From Peptococcaceae bacterium (GTDB lineage Bacteria > Bacillota > Desulfitobacteriia > Desulfitobacteriales > Syntrophobotulaceae), in the NCBI GenBank assembly GCA_012523535.1, contig JAAYII010000341.1, forward strand, positions 1 to 7,356: 7,356 nucleotides of DNA, in the 5' to 3' direction. Below the pieces are notes generated by a model. That model saw nothing but the letters and a program-made list of their open reading frames with translations, ran no database searches and was not told where the DNA came from. This document shows, in pieces, positions 6,480-7,356 of the stretch (its first letter is position 1; each line of letters starts with the position of its first letter). The translations under genes and the position numbers were made by a program.

Positions 6480-6914
6480 TTGGGCCAATTGTTGTTCGGT
6501 GAAATCAACCACACGAAAAACTACCAATTCCGGATTCTTGGCTAAGGCCAGAATAGCGTCTTTATGACTGGGACTAACATCAGTGACAACGGAAAGGATT
6601 ATTTTTTCTCGGCCCTCATCATCCCGTTCGATATGCAAGCTGGCAAAGATATCATGCAAATGTTTATAAACATAGTCATGAATTTCATTTATTGAATTTG
6701 CATAATCCGGAGCTTCACTGGATACTGGCTGATCAGGATTGATTTGACCTCGGTCAATTATTTGGGGTTTTATAAAATCTTCATTAACCGGCTCTGGCAC
6801 AAATTCTACCTGGATATTTGCTTGCGATCCGGTTTTGTCGGCAGCATATACCGGGCTGTTCATCATTATTAGAAAGACAACAAGCAAAATTATCAGTATT
6901 CTATTTCTTCTCAT
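6477..6914 (-). CDS. N-terminal product of the split exported-protein gene
   Basis: If TAG is read as stop, this is what would be made: 145 residues with a signal peptidase I type signal (cleavage predicted after VYA at 22-24) and a mature part containing one alpha/beta unit. The ATG at 6914 has GGAG nine bases upstream and begins with a proper n-region (MRRNR). An in-frame TTG five codons earlier (6929) is possible, with AGGA eight bases before it, but it would add five residues ahead of the signal and its binding site would sit at the predicted transcription start. The product lacks the second half of the domain and the amphipathic tail, so it may not be stable. Confidence 0.6.
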   Translation of the reverse strand: MRRNRILIILLVVFLIMMNSPVYAADKTGSQANIQVEFVPEPVNEDFIKPQIIDRGQINPDQPVSSEAPDYANSINEIHDYVYKHLHDIFASLHIERDDEGREKIILSVVTDVSPSHKDAILALAKNPELVVFRVVDFTEQQLAQ

Positions 6915-6948
6915 TTTCCCACTCTCCAATCAGAATTTCCTGTCTGCT

Positions 6949-6976
6949 ATCCTAATAGTCGTAATATATCCGCCAA
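6949..6976 (-). promoter_or_regulatory. Weak candidate promoter of the exported-protein gene
   Basis: On the minus strand TTGGCG (complement 6971-6976), 16 bases, then TAGGAT (complement 6949-6954), each four of six to consensus. It would start transcription near 6942, 28 bases before the ATG. The match is poor, and the gene could instead be read through from the DUF169-like gene upstream, since no clear terminator separates them. Confidence 0.3.
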
Positions 6977-7008
6977 ATCTGACCGGAGCAGGACGGTTCT
7001 TGATTTAA

Positions 7009-7356
7009 CTATTTACAGATACCCCAAAGTTTAAACAACTCTTGATAAAAATCAGGTTGAGGAAAATCAGGAGTCAGCTGCCGAGCAAAATAACGGTACC
7101 CAATTTTTAAATCGTGAAGGTCACGCAAGCCTACCATTAGCTCCTCCATTTTGCTAGCAGGTACGGTGAAAATTATCTCATCTTCTCAGGTCATGGCCCT
7201 TTCATGCTCCCCTGGATCCGGCAGAGTAATCCGGTATTTTCCGTTTTTGATCACCGGAATGGTAGAAAATACACAGGAATCAATGGGATCAAACTGGGAA
7301 TCGATAAGAGAAGCGGTTTTGAACTTGATCGCCAACAAAATATTCAAAAGTTGAAA
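7009..7356 (-). pseudogene. DUF169-like protein, C-terminal part, interrupted by an in-frame TGA; runs off the right edge
   Basis: The minus-strand frame is open from the window edge through 56 codons, meets TGA at complement 7186-7188, then continues in the same frame for 58 codons to TAG at 7009-7011. The readable protein includes DPIDSCVFSTIPV, GKYRITLPDPGEHERAMT, the stop, then EDEIIFTVPASKMEELMVGL and a C-terminal LTPDFPQPDFYQELFKLWG. The pattern of a turn with small residues, then (D)DE plus a hydrophobic strand, then PAxKxEELxxGL resembles the DUF169 family (COG2043), whose function is not established. TGG (Trp) or CGA (Arg) one base away would restore the frame. The start and N-terminal half are outside the window. 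The family call is from memory of the motif and is moderate. The break could be a mutation, a sequence error or, less likely, selenocysteine. Confidence 0.6.

Larger units (their letters stand above)
6120..6914 (-). pseudogene. Exported protein gene split by an in-frame TAG
   Basis: One reading frame of 264 codons is broken only by TAG at codon 146 (complement 6477-6479), so this is best read as a single gene. Residues 1-24 are a signal peptide (MRRNR, then a long hydrophobic core, then VYA before ADK). Residues 25-70 are a proline-rich spacer. Residues 72-145 and 147-210 each look like an alpha/beta unit (EKIILSVVTDVSP, ELVVFRVVDF, then INVFINRVEIGIEPYN and EMIEVV). The arrangement recalls the propeptide-like domains of streptogrisin-type proteases, but no protease follows and this is only a resemblance. 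Residues 211-244 form an acidic linker. Residues 245-263 form a cationic amphipathic helix. The stop falls in a predicted helix (TEQQLAQ-stop-QREIELARDSL); a CAG to TAG change would give Gln there. The real end is TAG at 6120-6122, followed by a strong terminator. I do not recognise a named family. The cause may be mutation, sequence error or readthrough. Confidence 0.75.

Noticed and set aside
6124..6545. Plus-strand open frames opposite the exported-protein gene
   Set aside because: They mirror the minus-strand gene, which has a signal peptide, binding site and terminator. No plus-strand start signals were seen.
6985..7008. Hairpin after the DUF169-like gene as a terminator
   Set aside because: Only four base pairs (ACCG/CGGT) with an 8-base loop and no T-run. 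It is too weak to call.
7120..7188. Selenocysteine at the TGA
   Set aside because: A nested TACC/GGTA and TAGC/GCTA pairing begins more than 20 bases after the TGA with short 4-bp stems, which does not fit a bacterial SECIS. The flanking residues show no redox motif.
7151..7354. Plus-strand open frame of 67 codons
   Set aside because: It is antisense to the DUF169-like frame, which reads as a recognisable protein. The plus-strand translation looks like random sequence.
1..7356. CRISPR, tRNA, rRNA, insertion sequence, toxin-antitoxin or defence system
   Set aside because: No regularly spaced repeats, no cloverleaf-like sequence, no transposase or terminal inverted repeats, and no defence-type domain were seen on either strand.

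Overview
The window looks like ordinary chromosomal DNA from a low-to-moderate GC Firmicute, most likely a member of the Clostridia (Peptococcaceae-like). The grounds are AGGAGG-type ribosome binding sites, frequent TTG starts, a DUF3793 gene, an M29 aminopeptidase, and an Lrp/AsnC-aminotransferase pair resembling alaR-alaT (yugG-yugH) of Bacillus subtilis. This is inference from gene content, not a taxonomic assignment. I see no mobile element, CRISPR array, tRNA or rRNA, and no gene-free stretch longer than about 165 bases.

Layout. Bases 1-1576 (+) hold the end of an Lrp/AsnC regulator and a PLP aminotransferase sharing a 4-base ATGA overlap, closed by a bidirectional terminator at 1569-1602. 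Bases 1637-4387 (-) hold a two-gene unit: an M29 aminopeptidase followed by an HD-domain tRNA nucleotidyltransferase (CCA/A-adding type). It has a good promoter at 4422-4450. Divergent from it at 4451-5365 (+) is an RluA-family pseudouridine synthase. Its 3' end overlaps by 71 bases, tail to tail, with a DUF3793 gene (5295-5954, -), which has its own promoter at 5982-6011.

Bases 6054-7356 (-) are the most unusual part. A gene for an exported protein (6120-6914) has a clear signal peptide, a two-part alpha/beta body, an acidic linker and a cationic amphipathic C-terminal helix. An in-frame TAG at codon 146 of 264 splits it. Immediately upstream, a DUF169-like gene that runs off the right edge is split by an in-frame TGA at 7186-7188. 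Both reading frames continue sensibly through the stop. The simplest explanations are point nonsense mutations or sequence errors. Recoding (amber readthrough, selenocysteine) is possible but unsupported here, because TAG also serves as the normal terminator of three genes in this window.

The genes do not form one pathway. The Lrp-aminotransferase pair probably controls amino acid (perhaps alanine) transamination. The M29 peptidase, the tRNA 3'-end enzyme and the pseudouridine synthase are housekeeping functions for peptide turnover and RNA maturation. The DUF3793, DUF169-like and exported proteins have no assigned function. I did not find convincing evidence of a new multi-gene system. The leads most worth following are the split exported protein with its amphipathic tail and the insertion in the HD domain of the tRNA nucleotidyltransferase.
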